Of a stretch of 11,241 nucleotides of DNA, positions 11,007-11,241 are shown one piece after another (the stretch's first letter is position 1; every line of letters begins with the position of its first letter). Position numbers and translations under genes: made by a program. The stretch covers positions 1 to 11,241 of the forward strand of contig CATOJL010000032.1 of the NCBI GenBank assembly GCA_951800155.1. The letters are read 5' to 3'. Source of the stretch: an uncultured Bacilli bacterium (GTDB lineage: Bacteria; Bacillota_I; Bacilli_A; RF39; UBA660). The notes under the pieces are model-generated. The model saw only the letters and a list, made by a program, of their open reading frames with translations. It was not told the DNA's origin and ran no database searches.

Positions 11007-11241
11007 ATGAATGTAAATGCAATAACAATAAATGATTGTTTAGAGATGATTAACATGAAAGGTCAATGCACCAGTATTCATAATGGTAAGGTTGTAGGAT
11101 TTATTGATGAAAAAATGAAAATGGAAGTAGAGCAGCTTCTGGGATGTCACATTACAGATGAGCAATATATAGAGGCTTTTAAGTATGCTAAAGACAAGCA
11201 GGATTACATATATAAGCAGGAAAAGAGAGCAACAGTTATGC
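11007..11241 (+). CDS. Partial gene, unknown phage protein (3' end outside window)
   Basis: ATG at 11007 follows AAAGGAGA about 8 nt upstream and 16 bp after Rha, so it belongs to the same operon. 78 codons are visible and remain open to the window edge. The sequence begins MNVNAITINDCLEMINMKGQ and includes SIHNGKVVGFIDEKMKMEVE, then HITDEQYIEAFKYAKDKQDY. It is helical and charged. I cannot assign a family from this part. Confidence 0.7.
   Translation, partial: MNVNAITINDCLEMINMKGQCTSIHNGKVVGFIDEKMKMEVEQLLGCHITDEQYIEAFKYAKDKQDYIYKQEKRATVM

Overview
The window is AT-rich DNA with GGAGG-type ribosome binding sites, sigma-A-like promoters and tightly packed small genes. It reads as the lysogeny and early-control region of a prophage, or a phage-derived mobile element, of a low-GC Firmicute (Bacillota). 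A gut Clostridia or Negativicutes host is a guess. Phage-type evidence is a CI-like XRE repressor facing rightward genes, a Bro-N antirepressor, a Rha-family regulator and many small XRE and Cys-rich proteins. No integrase, replication, packaging or structural gene is visible.

Layout. Positions 1-289 hold no confident gene, but a good leftward promoter lies at 165-193. A leftward three-gene operon fills 3725-290: a membrane protein with a Cys cluster and winged-helix-like end (331 aa), a single-pass membrane protein (278 aa) and a DUF4041/T5orf172-type GIY-YIG protein (497 aa). This looks like accessory cargo, possibly defence, but that is inference. An AT-rich spacer (3726-4226) and a 36-aa gene with a strong terminator follow. 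Next comes the CI-like repressor (4728-4354, leftward), with divergent promoters facing small rightward genes.

From 4.35 kb to the right edge the DNA is a chain of six divergent units, each with leftward gene(s), a control region and rightward gene(s). Where neighbouring units meet, their 3' ends always overlap (about 23, 6, 26, 65 and 83 bp). Leftward members are the CI-like XRE, a 63-aa protein, a Cys-rich 63-aa protein beside an XRE remnant, hicA-hicB, and two more XRE repressors. Rightward members include two small unknown proteins, a small HTH, a zinc-ribbon protein, Bro-N, two copies of a small XRE family, a CxxC protein, a helical 76-aa protein, Rha and a gene cut by the window edge.

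The most unusual part is 7.93-10.1 kb. The first 44-69 bp of one small XRE gene occur three times at 0.82-kb spacing, nearly identical in DNA, while the sequence after them diverges. Each copy contains a GC-rich hairpin which, on the opposite strand, has a T-rich tail and lies just downstream of a leftward gene (hicB or an XRE repressor). The same DNA thus appears to encode the start of one HTH protein and the terminator of the opposing operon. Each of the three leftward units also has a dyad or repeat operator in the -35/-10 spacer of a TTGACA promoter, with a second copy 29-30 bp away. The operator sequences differ between units, suggesting repeated, swappable and insulated regulatory switches.
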